A stretch of DNA of 64,000 nucleotides from Paeniglutamicibacter sulfureus (GCF_030512175.1 NZ_JAULBL010000002.1:928149-992148); one strand, 5' to 3'; counted from the stretch's first letter, positions 8,368 to 17,296 are shown. The notes: generated by a model not told the origin, from the sequence alone. Made by a program: numbers and translations.

Positions 8368-8383
8368 TGTGTCCCGCGACACA
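8368..8383. promoter_or_regulatory. Inverted repeat upstream of the aldehyde dehydrogenase operon
   Basis: TGTGTC-CCGC-GACACA is a perfect 6-4-6 inverted repeat 41 bases upstream of the aldehyde dehydrogenase start, between it and the AraC-type gene. It is a candidate operator; AraC proteins more often use direct repeats, so another regulator is possible. Confidence 0.4.
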
Positions 8384-8421
8384 TGCCCCATGCTTGGCTT
8401 TGCCCGTACGCTTCTTGTTCC

Positions 8422-9363
8422 CTAGCGCACGGGCGCCGGGTTGGAGCGGTATTGGCTGGGGGATTGGCCGAAGGAGGCGCGGAAGATGCGGCTGAAGTGC
8501 GCGGCATCGACCAGCCCCCAGCGGGCGCCGATCTCGCCAATGGGAACGTGCGCGCAGAGCGGGTCGGCCAGGTCGCGTCTGCAGGACTCTAGCCTGCGCA
8601 CGCGGATCCACCCGGCAACCGTCAGGGAGGAGGCGGAGAAGATCTTGTGCAGCGTGCGCGTGGCAATGTGGTGGGCGGCGGCGATCGCCTCGGGCCCCAG
8701 CGTCGGATCCGCCAGGTTCGCCTCGATGTGGTGCTGGATGCGCCGCAGCACCTTGGCATGGTTGTCGGTGCTGGACTCGGGGCGCGAATAGATCTCGTCG
8801 GCCAAAAGCGTGGAAAGCAGGTCGACGATATTCATCGCCAGCCGGTGCCCGATGGGACTCTTGAGTTCCGGCAGCTGGGAGGCGATGGACGCCACGAACG
8901 GGGCAACTGCCTCGGCCAGTCGGTTGCCCTTGCCCATGGAAACCGCGGTGAGTTCTGCGACGTCGTCGGCGGCAAGCCCCAGCAGATGCTGCGGGAACAT
9001 GAGCACCAGGGTCTGAAAGGAGTCATCGAAGTTCAGTGTGTAGGGGCGCTGGGTGTCATAAATGGCCACATCCCCGGGGGAGAGTAGCGCTTCCCGGCCG
9101 TCCTGCAGCAGCAGTCCGTGGCCGGAGAGCTGCAGGCTCAACTTGTAGTGGCCGATGCCGCCGCGGGAAATCAGGGCCGGCGAACGAAACACCGTCTGCG
9201 CGTCGGCATCAAGGCGCATGATCCCGACGTCGTGTAACTGGCGCCCGCCGATGCGTCCGGTGAACGGGCCGGGTCGTACCCGTTCCGCCTCGAGCGGCAC
9301 GAAGGTCGAGGAGATCAGCCGCCGCCAGGCGGCAAAGGAATCCGCTTCCTCGATCTGGTACAT
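8422..9363 (-). CDS. AraC-family transcriptional regulator
   Basis: A 313-residue regulator. Residues 1-~190 resemble the AraC_binding_2 ligand domain: RIGGRQLHDVGI, then HYKLSLQLSGHGLL and GDVAIYDTQRPYTL. The C-terminal ~100 residues are the double helix-turn-helix AraC domain with HIATRTLHKIF, WIRVRRLESCRRDL, GARWGLVDAAHFSRIFRASFG and PSQYR. I choose the ATG at 9363, placed nine bases after GGAGG; a GTG two codons earlier sits too close to that site. It is probably the activator of the downstream aldehyde dehydrogenase/GMC operon. Confidence 0.88.
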   Translation of the reverse strand: MYQIEEADSFAAWRRLISSTFVPLEAERVRPGPFTGRIGGRQLHDVGIMRLDADAQTVFRSPALISRGGIGHYKLSLQLSGHGLLLQDGREALLSPGDVAIYDTQRPYTLNFDDSFQTLVLMFPQHLLGLAADDVAELTAVSMGKGNRLAEAVAPFVASIASQLPELKSPIGHRLAMNIVDLLSTLLADEIYSRPESSTDNHAKVLRRIQHHIEANLADPTLGPEAIAAAHHIATRTLHKIFSASSLTVAGWIRVRRLESCRRDLADPLCAHVPIGEIGARWGLVDAAHFSRIFRASFGQSPSQYRSNPAPVR

Positions 9364-9456
9364 GGACACGCCCCTCCCCGATAATTTCCCTGGGTGTAGC
9401 CTACGCCACGTCCTTGGCGAGCCGGGCGGCGGTGTCGGTGGGACGGGTTTCGGGTA

Positions 9457-10599
9457 TCAGGAGCGGTAGCTGCTCCAGAAGTGGGCTTCGGCCATGTCCC
9501 GTGCGGCCAGGCTGGCCCCGATCAGGGGGGCATCCTCGCCCAGGGCGCTGGCCAACACCTCGAGGTCTGCATCAAGCAGCAGTGGCTGCAGGGCCTCGGC
9601 GAACATTTGTGTGAAGGTGGAGCCTTCGGCGATCGGGCCGCTAAGCACCAGTGCCTGTGGATCGGTGATGGCCGCAATGTTGCCGATTTGCTGGGCAATG
9701 GCCTCGACAAAAAGCCGGGCGTTATCCGCGGCCGGGGTGGTTGCAAAAAGGGACAAGCATGCGGGGACGTCGAGCCGATCGCTTCCGGGAGCCGCACGTG
9801 AGTGTTCCAGCAGCTGGCTGATCAGCGTTCGTCCGCCCGAGCGCAGGTAACTCAGTTCGCCGACCATGCCGTGTCGGCCGCGCTGGACGGTTCCTGACAT
9901 GACCAGTCCGGCGCCTATGCCCGGTCCCAGGTAAACCAGGAGTAGCTCATCGATCCCGCGGGCGACACCTATGCGCTGTTCGGCCAGGGTTGCCCAGTTG
10001 ACGTCGTTGTCCAGGCGCACCGGTCCACTGCACACCTCGCGAAGGAGCGCGCTCACGTCAACGCGCCCTTCCGGGAATGCGGAAGCCGGCAGGACCACCG
10101 GACGCTGGGTGGCCGGATCCACGGGGTTGCCCTGTGATGCGGTTGCCGCCAGGCAGGGGGAACCGGTGGCATCGACCGCGGCGGTGACAAGGTCGCGCAG
10201 GGTCCTCTCCAGCTCGCCCCGGGTCATGGAATCGGGCAGGTCCAGGGCGGCGTCATACAGCAATGTGCCACGAAGGTCGTGGGTTTGAACCCGGGTCCGC
10301 CCTGCTGCCGCCGTGAGCGAGAGTGTGTGGCCGTAGGCGGGATCCAGGTCGTAGATCTCCGGTATCCGACCTCGCTTCTTGGCCGGGGGAGTCTCGATGG
10401 TTCTCAGTAGACCGGTCTCCGACAAGCGCGTGGCGGCCTCCGAGGCGGTGGGTCGCGAGAGTCCGGTGGAAGCGGCGATTGCAGTGCGTGAGCTGGGGCC
10501 ATGCTCGAGCAGGTGCTGCAGGAAGCGTCGGTCGGTGGCGGTTGCCAGCGTCTGCGGCAGGGGCCTGGCGGAGGTTCCGGAGGCGGCTGCTGTGATCAT
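9457..10599 (-). CDS. ROK-family transcriptional repressor (sugar-responsive)
   Basis: A 380-residue NagC/XylR-type protein. The N-terminal winged helix reads TDRRFLQHLL...SRTAIAASTGLSRPTASEA (about 20-60); the sugar-kinase-like ROK body has DNDVNWATLAEQ and a GPGIGAGLV glycine loop. The usual zinc-binding Cys cluster of ROK proteins is not evident in the segment after GELSYL, which may mean altered metal binding. The ATG at 10599 follows AAAGGA; an in-frame start 33 bases upstream is less likely. It is divergent from a sugar porter across ~120 bases with AT-rich repeats, so it probably represses that transporter until a sugar binds. Confidence 0.87.
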   Translation of the reverse strand: MITAAASGTSARPLPQTLATATDRRFLQHLLEHGPSSRTAIAASTGLSRPTASEAATRLSETGLLRTIETPPAKKRGRIPEIYDLDPAYGHTLSLTAAAGRTRVQTHDLRGTLLYDAALDLPDSMTRGELERTLRDLVTAAVDATGSPCLAATASQGNPVDPATQRPVVLPASAFPEGRVDVSALLREVCSGPVRLDNDVNWATLAEQRIGVARGIDELLLVYLGPGIGAGLVMSGTVQRGRHGMVGELSYLRSGGRTLISQLLEHSRAAPGSDRLDVPACLSLFATTPAADNARLFVEAIAQQIGNIAAITDPQALVLSGPIAEGSTFTQMFAEALQPLLLDADLEVLASALGEDAPLIGASLAARDMAEAHFWSSYRS

Positions 10600-10679
10600 G
10601 GAATCGATCCTTTGGTTAGGCAGTCTTTCCAAATCCTACCGCAGTGCCTTATGCTGGACATCACAATCTTTAGGCTCCT

Positions 10680-10704
10680 TTACTAATTGAGTCTTACCAA
10701 TTAA
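10680..10704. promoter_or_regulatory. AT-rich direct repeat, candidate ROK operator
   Basis: TTACTAATTGA and TTACCAATTAA are repeated head-to-tail with a 14-base period in the divergent ROK/porter promoter region, just before the ribosome site at 10707-10713. AT-rich repeats of this kind are typical ROK repressor sites. Assignment is inferred from position. Confidence 0.45.
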
Positions 10705-10721
10705 TCAAGGGAGATTACATC

Positions 10722-10814
10722 GTGGACCAAAGCCATGGGCTGCCACAGGTCAAGCACGGCCTGCCGGGTGACTTCAAGACCGGGCGCTCTGCGAAGGCCG
10801 GACTCGATGTCTGA
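10722..10814 (+). CDS. 30-codon leader ORF overlapping the sugar porter start
   Basis: A GTG at 10722 sits eight bases after a strong AAGGGAG ribosome site and opens a 30-codon frame that ends in TGA at 10812-10814. This overlaps the porter's ATG (10807) in another frame. The peptide is basic and Gly/Pro-containing (begins VDQSHGLPQVKHGLPG). It may be a translated leader coupled to the porter, or the former porter N-terminus separated by a frameshift. The porter ATG has its own GAAGG nine bases upstream. Confidence 0.45.
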   Translation: MDQSHGLPQVKHGLPGDFKTGRSAKAGLDV

Positions 10815-12237
10815 GGCAAAGCGGGTTATCACTCCGAACAGGAATGACGGACGAGTCACGACCAGGCTCGTCGCCATGGCCGCGGTTGCCGCCTTGGGTG
10901 GCTTCCTCTTTGGCTACGACAGCGCGATCATCAACGGAACCGTTGATGCGGTGCGCGAGCAGTTCGGACTCGGCTCCGGCCTGCTGGGCTTCACCGTGTC
11001 CTGCGCCCTGCTGGGCGCGGCACTGGGTGCCTGGTATGCAGGGGTTTGCTCGCAACGCTTTGGCCGGATCCGCACGATGCTCGTTGCCAGCGCACTGCTT
11101 TCGATCAGCGCACTGGGCTGCGGGTTCGCCTTTGGCGTGTGGGACTTGATCTGGTGGCGCTTCGTCGGCGGCATCGGCGTGGGCTTTGCCTCGGTGATCG
11201 CCCCGGCGTACATTGCCGAAATTGCACCCTCGAAGGCGCGTGGCCGACTGGCCACGCTGCAGCAGCTCTCGCTGGTCAGCGGAATTTTCCTGGCGTTTCT
11301 GCTCTCGGCCATGATCGCGTGGCTGGCCGGGGGCGCCGCCCAGAGCGCGTGGCTGGGCCTGGAGGCCTGGCGCTGGATGTTCCTCACCCTGCTGGTACCG
11401 GCCCTCGTCTACGGGATCCTTGCCTCGCGGTTGCCCGAGTCTCCGCGCTACCTCGTGGAAAAAGGCGATGACGAGGGCGCTCGACGGGTGCTCATCGACG
11501 TGGTGGGCATGGAAGCCGGAGAAGCGACGGAAAACAAGATCGCCGAGATCAAGGCGACCGTGAACGTGGAACGGCGCCAACGCTTCGCGAATCTCTTCGG
11601 CGGCAAGTTCGGGTTCAAGACACTGGTCTGGATCGGCATCCTGCTTTCGGTCTTCCAGCAGCTCGTGGGAATCAACGTGATCTTCTACTACTCGACCACC
11701 ATGTGGAGGTCCGTCGGGTTCCAGGAATCCGACTCGTTCATGATCTCCGTGATCACCTCGGTCACCAACATCGTGGCAACCATCGTGGCGATCTCGCTGG
11801 TGGATGTGGTTGGACGCAAGCTGCTGCTGCTGGTCGGCTCGGCCATGATGACCCTGTCGTTGGGCACCATGGCCGTGGCCTTCGCCCAGGCTGTCACGGT
11901 CAACGGGGAGCTCAGCCTCCCGGGTTCCTGGGGCATGATCGCGCTGGTGGCAGCGAACCTGTTCGTCGTGGGCTTCGGCGCCAGCTGGGGACCGGTGGTG
12001 TGGGTGCTGCTGGGGGAGATGTTCCCCAACAACATCCGCGCACTGGCCCTGGGCCTTGGTGCCGCCGCCCAATGGATCGCGAACTTCGCGGTCAGCACGA
12101 CCTTCCCGACCCTCGCGGAGGCGGGCCTGCAGCTTGCCTACGGCATCTACGCAGGCTTCGCGCTGCTCTCGTTCCTCTTTGTCTGGCGCCTGGTGCGCGA
12201 GACCAACGGGCGCCAGCTCGAACACATGACGCTCTGA
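10807..12237 (+). CDS. MFS sugar porter (SP family)
   Basis: A 476-residue, 12-helix sugar/polyol:proton symporter. Family signatures are GGFLFGYDSAIINGT in TM1, the RFGRIR loop, APAYIAEIAPSKARGRL after TM4, SRLPESPRYLVEKG before the central loop, QQLVGINVIFYYS in TM7 and DVVGRK between TM8 and TM9. Xylose- and inositol-type porters share these, so the sugar cannot be fixed. The ATG is the first start that gives a normal N-terminus. It is divergent from, and probably repressed by, the ROK protein; a strong hairpin follows. Confidence 0.9.
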   Translation: MSEAKRVITPNRNDGRVTTRLVAMAAVAALGGFLFGYDSAIINGTVDAVREQFGLGSGLLGFTVSCALLGAALGAWYAGVCSQRFGRIRTMLVASALLSISALGCGFAFGVWDLIWWRFVGGIGVGFASVIAPAYIAEIAPSKARGRLATLQQLSLVSGIFLAFLLSAMIAWLAGGAAQSAWLGLEAWRWMFLTLLVPALVYGILASRLPESPRYLVEKGDDEGARRVLIDVVGMEAGEATENKIAEIKATVNVERRQRFANLFGGKFGFKTLVWIGILLSVFQQLVGINVIFYYSTTMWRSVGFQESDSFMISVITSVTNIVATIVAISLVDVVGRKLLLLVGSAMMTLSLGTMAVAFAQAVTVNGELSLPGSWGMIALVAANLFVVGFGASWGPVVWVLLGEMFPNNIRALALGLGAAAQWIANFAVSTTFPTLAEAGLQLAYGIYAGFALLSFLFVWRLVRETNGRQLEHMTL

Positions 12238-12274
12238 TCCCCAGACGCGTCGCGGGAAAGAAGAACATCCGCTC

Positions 12275-12323
12275 ATCGCTCCGTGCAGGTTTGCCCCACC
12301 GGGGCAGGCCTGCACGGAGCGAT
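12275..12323. terminator. Strong hairpin between convergent porter and TAXI genes
   Basis: ATCGCTCCGTGCAGG pairs perfectly (15 bp) with CCTGCACGGAGCGAT, with an inner TGCCCC/GGGGCA stem; TTTCGCTTT follows on the + strand. It probably terminates the porter transcript and may also serve the opposing operon. Confidence 0.8.
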
Positions 12324-12359
12324 TTCGCTTTCCGGACGGAAGCTGCCGGCCGTGCAGTG

Positions 12360-13373
12360 CTACCCGTGGAGCTCCCGGTAGGCCTGGGCCGCTGCAGGGT
12401 GCAGCGGCACGTCGGCGGTGTTGATCAGCGAATCGGGGCTCAGGAACTGCACCCCGACGCTCGAGCGCGGAATCAGCTCATCGGCATGCCCCACCAGCAG
12501 GTCCACGGTTTGCCGCACCGTCTCGGCGTCCAGGTCCGTGCGGCAGAGCAGCAGGTTGGCCACCCCGACCGTCCACATCGCGTCGATGCCCGGATAGCTG
12601 TCGCCGGGGATCAGCACCTTGTCGTAGAAGGCCCCATACCTCTCCCGCAGTCCGGGGATCAGGGAGGAAAGGTCAAGCAGGGCGAACGCGGATTCGGTGT
12701 GGGCCTGGGCGATGGCGGCGGTGGGCACCCCGCCGGACCAGAAGAGCGCGTCGACCTCTCCGGCGGCCAGGGCGGCGACCCCGTCGTTGAGTCCCAGGGC
12801 CTTCACGATGACGTCCCGGCCCGCGGCCGATGTCCCGGCGGGAGCGGATTTCAGGCCGGCGACCTCGAAGAGGCGCGGGGTGATCAGGGAGGTGCCGGAG
12901 CCCGGCATGCCCACCGCCACGGTGCGCCCGGCCAGGTCATCGAGCGAGGTGATGGATCCGTCCCTGCGCACCACGGCGTGGACGTAATTCTGGTAGACCT
13001 TGCCCAGCGCCGCGATCTGCCCGGGGTGCTTGCCTTGCGGGCCACCCTCGAGCGAGGCGGCGTCGGCCAGCGCGACGGCCAGGGTCGCCTCGCCGGAGAG
13101 CAACTGCGCGACGTTGTCCAGACTGCCGCCGGTGGGGTTGACCGTGGCGGTGCGGGCCACCTGGTGCCGTTGCAGGGAGGCCGCCAGCAGCGTGGCGAAT
13201 TCCAGGTAGAAGCCGCCGGGTTCCCCGCCGGCGACAACGATGGTTTCGCGGCGCGGTCCGGAGACGCAGGAGGCGAGTGCCGCGGCCAGCAGGGAGACCG
13301 TCCCGGCCGCGAAGGCCGCGCGCAGCACGCTGCGCCGCGACGGATGGAGGCCGCTAGCGGGGTTTGCGTTCAT
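12360..13373 (-). CDS. TAXI-family TRAP solute-binding lipoprotein (Tat signal)
   Basis: A 337-residue exported binding protein. The signal has a twin arginine (RRSVLRAAF) and lipobox LASC, so it is probably a Tat-exported lipoprotein. The mature part matches the TAXI branch of TRAP binding proteins: GGEPGGFYLEFA, GSLDNVAQL, VGMPGSGT and the typical domain length. TRAP systems need DctQ/DctM-like membrane proteins, but none is encoded nearby. Instead the gene overlaps a sensor kinase (ATGA) at the end of a response regulator-kinase operon. I infer that it presents a carboxylate ligand to the kinase rather than to a transporter. Confidence 0.88.
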   Translation of the reverse strand: MNANPASGLHPSRRSVLRAAFAAGTVSLLAAALASCVSGPRRETIVVAGGEPGGFYLEFATLLAASLQRHQVARTATVNPTGGSLDNVAQLLSGEATLAVALADAASLEGGPQGKHPGQIAALGKVYQNYVHAVVRRDGSITSLDDLAGRTVAVGMPGSGTSLITPRLFEVAGLKSAPAGTSAAGRDVIVKALGLNDGVAALAAGEVDALFWSGGVPTAAIAQAHTESAFALLDLSSLIPGLRERYGAFYDKVLIPGDSYPGIDAMWTVGVANLLLCRTDLDAETVRQTVDLLVGHADELIPRSSVGVQFLSPDSLINTADVPLHPAAAQAYRELHG

Positions 13374-14803
13374 GAGGCTTCCCCCTGCCCGGGGAGGGTG
13401 GGTGGCGCGTCGAATTCGATGCGGGCGCGCAGGCCGCTCGGTTCGTTGGGCGCCAGCACCAGGCGACCGCCGTTTGCGGTGGCCAGCCTGTCAACGATGG
13501 TCATGCCCATGCCGGTGCCGCGGATCGAGGAGTGTTCGGGGGCGCGCCAGAAGCGGGTGGTGGCGGCGGCCAGCTGTTCGGGCTCCAGGCCCGGGCCCGT
13601 ATCGGCGATCTCGATGAGCGTGGCCGAACCCCGGGTCCGCACCGAGGCGGTGATCTGCGCCCCAGGCGCGTACTTGATGGCGTTGTTCAGCAGCTCGCCG
13701 AGCATCTGCGCCAGTTCGATCCGGCTGCAGGCGAGCTCCGCGCCGGGATCCTCCTGAGTGGCCAGTACCAGGTCGGATCCCGCCGCCAGGGCGGCGGGCC
13801 GGGCGCGGTCCACTTCTTCGGCCAGCACCACGAAGGCGTTGACGCTCCCGGAGCCGGGGCCCTCGGAGACCTCGGGGGAGGCGCCGGCCGAATCCTCGAT
13901 CACCCGGTGTTCGGCCACCGCCAGCCTGAGCACCGAATCCAGGATTTCCTCGACCCGTTCGAGCTCCGCCAGCACCCCGGCCCCGGCGGCACGCTCCTTT
14001 TCATTCCGCAATTCCAGCAGCAGCAAGTCCACGCGCAGGCGCAGCGCCCCGATCGGGTTGCGCAGGTGGTGGGAGGTGTCGGCAATGAGTTGGCGCTGGG
14101 AATCGATGAGCTCACCCAGTGTCGTGGCCATGTCGGTGAAGGACCGGGAGAGCTCGCGCAGCTCCGGGGGGCCGGCCTCGGGCAGTGGCGGCGTGTGGCC
14201 GGTGTCCTTGAATTCACGCACCGCGGCGCCGAGGCGCTGCACGGGGCGCAACACCCAGCCGGTGACCCTGCCCGCCAGCAGCAGCAACACCGCTGCCAGC
14301 GCGATGGCGGCAATGGCGGTGACCAGCCAGCGGTAGCGCAGCTTATCCCGGGCGGCATCGAGGTTGACCTCCATGACTACCTCGCCCAGGACCTGGCTGG
14401 CGCTGCCGAAGGACCGGGAGATGACCTCGTTGCCGGTGCCGAAGGGCCTGACGGGGTCCAGCGTGGTGTCGGCGAGGTTCAGCGAGGCCCGCCCCAGGGC
14501 CTCGCGCACGTCCGGGCGCTCGGGGTCCAGCCCTCCGGAGGCCAGCGTGCCGGCTTGCAGGCGCACCACCAGGCCCTCGGAGTAGAGACCGGAGTAGGTT
14601 TCCATGTCCCGCCGCAGCACCGTGGTGTCCCCGTCGTTGGCCGCATCGTAGGCGAGCTGGGCGATCCTGTTCAGTGAGGCGGCACGGTTGATTTGCAGCT
14701 GCTGCGTCACCTCGCGTCCCGCGGAGGAGAGGATCACGTTGGACACGAGCAGCACCAACAGCAGCACCAGCACGCTCAGGATGCCCAGGACGCGCAGCTT
14801 CAC
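13370..14803 (-). CDS. Sensor histidine kinase (TctE-like)
   Basis: A 477-residue membrane kinase. TM1 lies at about 5-30, a periplasmic sensor region at 30-~165, TM2 at about 170-190, then a HAMP segment with RPVQRLGAAV. The H-box is DTSHHLRNPIGALR (phospho-His near 260), followed by the N-box LLNNAIKYAP and G-boxes ADTGPGL and GTGMGM. The GTG start overlaps the response regulator stop (GTGA), and the stop overlaps the TAXI binding protein, so all three genes are translationally coupled. The cognate ligand probably arrives on the TAXI protein. Confidence 0.9.
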   Translation of the reverse strand: MKLRVLGILSVLVLLLVLLVSNVILSSAGREVTQQLQINRAASLNRIAQLAYDAANDGDTTVLRRDMETYSGLYSEGLVVRLQAGTLASGGLDPERPDVREALGRASLNLADTTLDPVRPFGTGNEVISRSFGSASQVLGEVVMEVNLDAARDKLRYRWLVTAIAAIALAAVLLLLAGRVTGWVLRPVQRLGAAVREFKDTGHTPPLPEAGPPELRELSRSFTDMATTLGELIDSQRQLIADTSHHLRNPIGALRLRVDLLLLELRNEKERAAGAGVLAELERVEEILDSVLRLAVAEHRVIEDSAGASPEVSEGPGSGSVNAFVVLAEEVDRARPAALAAGSDLVLATQEDPGAELACSRIELAQMLGELLNNAIKYAPGAQITASVRTRGSATLIEIADTGPGLEPEQLAAATTRFWRAPEHSSIRGTGMGMTIVDRLATANGGRLVLAPNEPSGLRARIEFDAPPTLPGQGEAS

Positions 14804-15468
14804 TGCGGGTCAGCCTCGATCCGGTAGCCGACGCCGCGGACATTGACGATGAAGCCGGGCAGCGAAAGCTTGGAGCGCAGCCCGGTCAGGTGCACATCCA
14901 GCGAGCGTGAGGAAGCCAGGAAGGCATCTCCCCACAGGGAGTCGAGGATCTGTTCGCGGGTGACCACCGAACCGGCATTGCGGGCCAGCAGGGACAGCAG
15001 GTCGAATTCGGTGGGCGTCAGGGACAGCTCGGTTCCGGCAACCTCGGCCACGCGGCGGTCGAGGTCGATGGCTAGCTCCCCAATCTGGATGCTGGGGTTC
15101 CTGCGTCCGCCGGCGGGCATGGTGCGCCGGGTGACTGCCTCGATGCGGGCGAGCAGTTCCACGAGCTTGACCGGTTTGATCAGGTAGTCGTCAGCGCCAG
15201 AGCGCAACCCGAGCACCACCGAGCGTTCGTCGTCGCGGGCCGTGAGGATCAGGATGGGGGACTGGGTGACCTGACGCAGCTTGCGCAGCACCTCGAGACC
15301 GTCCATGTCCGGCAACCCCAGATCCAGCAGGATCACGTCAAATTCGCGGTGCTTGAGCAACGCGTCGGTGCCGCGGGCGACCCTGGTGGCGCCGTGTCCG
15401 GTGGACTTCACCGCGGCGGTGAGTGCCGCGCCCATGGAGTCGTCATCCTCTACGATGAGTACGTCCAT
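14800..15468 (-). CDS. OmpR-family response regulator (TctD-like)
   Basis: A 222-residue DNA-binding response regulator. The receiver domain has VEDDD, the phospho-acceptor Asp in LLDLGLPDMDG (near residue 51), Thr in LTARDD and Lys in YLIKP. The C-terminal winged helix has LTPTEFDLLSLLARNAG, VVTREQIL and SLDVHLTGLRSKL. It is the first gene of the RR-kinase-TAXI operon and is divergent from an MHS transporter gene, its likely target. Confidence 0.92.
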   Translation of the reverse strand: MDVLIVEDDDSMGAALTAAVKSTGHGATRVARGTDALLKHREFDVILLDLGLPDMDGLEVLRKLRQVTQSPILILTARDDERSVVLGLRSGADDYLIKPVKLVELLARIEAVTRRTMPAGGRRNPSIQIGELAIDLDRRVAEVAGTELSLTPTEFDLLSLLARNAGSVVTREQILDSLWGDAFLASSRSLDVHLTGLRSKLSLPGFIVNVRGVGYRIEADPQ

Positions 15469-15730
15469 GGAAGGGTCCCTTGATTCGTGGATTGTGTCGT
15501 AAGAAATCGTGGTTCACGGCCCGCTAATGCATCTTGCGCCCGTCTTGGAGAGTATCATTTCTTCGCGTTTCCCGTCCCGCCCGCTTCCCCATCGTGGCCG
15601 CTCCGGAACCCCTGACGGACTCCTAAGGAAGTGTTAGGAATCCGCTCTCACGTTGGTTGTAACATGTCCCACGAATGCCTCGGTTGAGGCCCGCGGTGAT
15701 TTGCGGGGCCTCAATGCAAGAGGAGGAACC

Positions 15731-17200
15731 ATGGGACAACCTGCCGTGGACAGCAAGAACAAGGCACCGAGACCCGGTGCCGGCACCAAAGATGCAAACG
15801 AGGCGGCGGCAACCCGTAGGGCTGTCAGCAACATCCTCAAGGGCTCGGCCGGAAACCTCGGGGAGTGGTTTGACCTCTACGTCTACACGGTGTTTGCCGT
15901 GTACTTCCAGTCGCACTTCTTCAACGCCACCAACGAGCTGCAGGCCGGCCTGGAAGCCATGGCCGTCTTCGCGACCTCGTTCCTGATGCGCCCGGTGGGC
16001 GCGTGGTTCTTCGGCCGCTACGCCGACCGCCACGGACGCAAGGCGGCACTGACGCTGTCGGTGACCATGATGTCCGCCGGCTCCTTCCCCATCGCGCTGC
16101 TGCCGACGCAGCAAGCCATCGGCATGTGGGCCATGGTGCTGTTGGTCTTCGTGCGCCTGGTCCAGGGCTTCTCCGTGGGCGGCGAGTACGGCACCAGCGC
16201 CACCTACATGTCCGAGGCCGCGACCTCCAAGCGCCGCGGGTTCTTCTCTTCCTTCCAGTACGTGACCCTGATCGGCGGCCAGATGCTGGCCCTGCCGGTG
16301 CTGGTCATCCTGCAGAACACCATGAGCCATGAAACGCTCACCGAATGGGGCTGGCGCATTCCATTCGCCATCGGCGGCGTCGCGGTCCTCGTGGTCCTGT
16401 GGCTGCGCCGCACCATGGAGGAAACCGTCTCCGCCGAGCAGGTGGCCGCGGCCAACAAGCCGGGCGTTGCCGGCGAGGCCCAGCTGGGCACCATGAAGCT
16501 GCTGTTCACCCAGTAATGGAAGCCGCTGCTCATCTGCATCGGCATTACCCTGGGCGGCACAGTTGCCTTCTACACGTACACCAACTTCATCCTGAAGTTC
16601 ATGAACGACACCTCGGGCATCGAGAAGACGCAGACCTCGGTCATCAACTTCTGGGCCCTGTTCATCTTCATGCTGCTGCAGCCGGTTTACGGCATGATCT
16701 CCGACAAGGTCGGACGCAAGCCGCTGCTGCTCTGGTTCGGCATCACCGGCGTGCTGTTCACCTGGCCGCTGCTCTCGGTGCTGTCCAAGACCCAGAACCC
16801 GGTCTTCGCCTTCCTGCTGATGCCCGGCGGCCTGCTGATTGTCGGCGGCTACACCTCAATCAACGCCCTGGTGAAGGCCGAGCTGTTCCCGGCCTCCATC
16901 CGCGCCTTGGGCGTGGGCCTGGGCTACGCGATCGCGAACTCGCTCTTCGGCGGAACCGTCCCGCTGATCGGTGCCGCGCTGCAGAAGGCCGAGCGAGTTG
17001 ACCTGTTCTTCACCTACGTCACCGTGGCCATCGCCATCTCGCTGCTGGTGTACATCTTCGCACTGAAGAACAAGAAGACCACGCACCTGGACCACGAGCA
17101 GGGCCACGCCTGGAACGGCAAGGCCCCGCAGGCCGAGGATGCCAAGGGCACGAATTCCAAGGAAGCGGACGACGACAAGAAGGATCTGGTCGACGCCTAG
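15731..17200 (+). pseudogene. MHS-family MFS organic-acid transporter interrupted by in-frame TAA
   Basis: The frame starts at ATG 15731 after GAGGAGG and encodes a metabolite:H+ symporter: NLGEWFDLYVYTVFAVYF in TM1, RPVGAWFFGRYADRHGRK, and QGFSVGGEYGTSATYMSE. After codon 261 a TAA (16514-16516, in ...LLFTQ-stop-WKPLL...) interrupts it, and the same frame then continues without error to 17200 with the expected second half (GGTVAFYTYTNFILKF, DKVGRKPL). Restoring one codon gives a normal 489-residue carrier, so this is a single nonsense change, most simply TAC or TAT (Tyr) to TAA. No other damage is visible, implying a recent mutation or a sequencing error. It is divergent from the RR-HK-TAXI operon. 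Confidence 0.88.
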
Positions 17201-17233
17201 CTCGATCGGTTCGCCGGTGTCGTTCCCGGCACG

Positions 17234-17279
17234 GAAGCCACCCGTATTCACGCGTCCCAACGTGAATGCGGGTGGCTTC
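17234..17279. terminator. 19-bp hairpin after the broken transporter
   Basis: GAAGCCACCCGTATTCACG pairs with CGTGAATGCGGGTGGCTTC with a single G-T wobble and an 8-base loop. It lies between the transporter (+) and the thioredoxin-like gene (-), acting as a likely bidirectional terminator. Confidence 0.8.
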
Positions 17280-17296
17280 AGTGCGTCCTGGGTGAA

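Noticed and set aside
5940-8495. An 851-codon open frame on the + strand across the GMC and aldehyde dehydrogenase genes
   Set aside because: It is antisense to two well-supported genes; high GC content produces long shadow frames. The residues show low-complexity Gly/Arg/His patterns and no domain.
16514-16516. TAA read through as a coding signal (recoding)
   Set aside because: Selenocysteine and pyrrolysine recoding use TGA and TAG, and this carrier family has no special residue here; a nonsense mutation or sequencing error is simpler.
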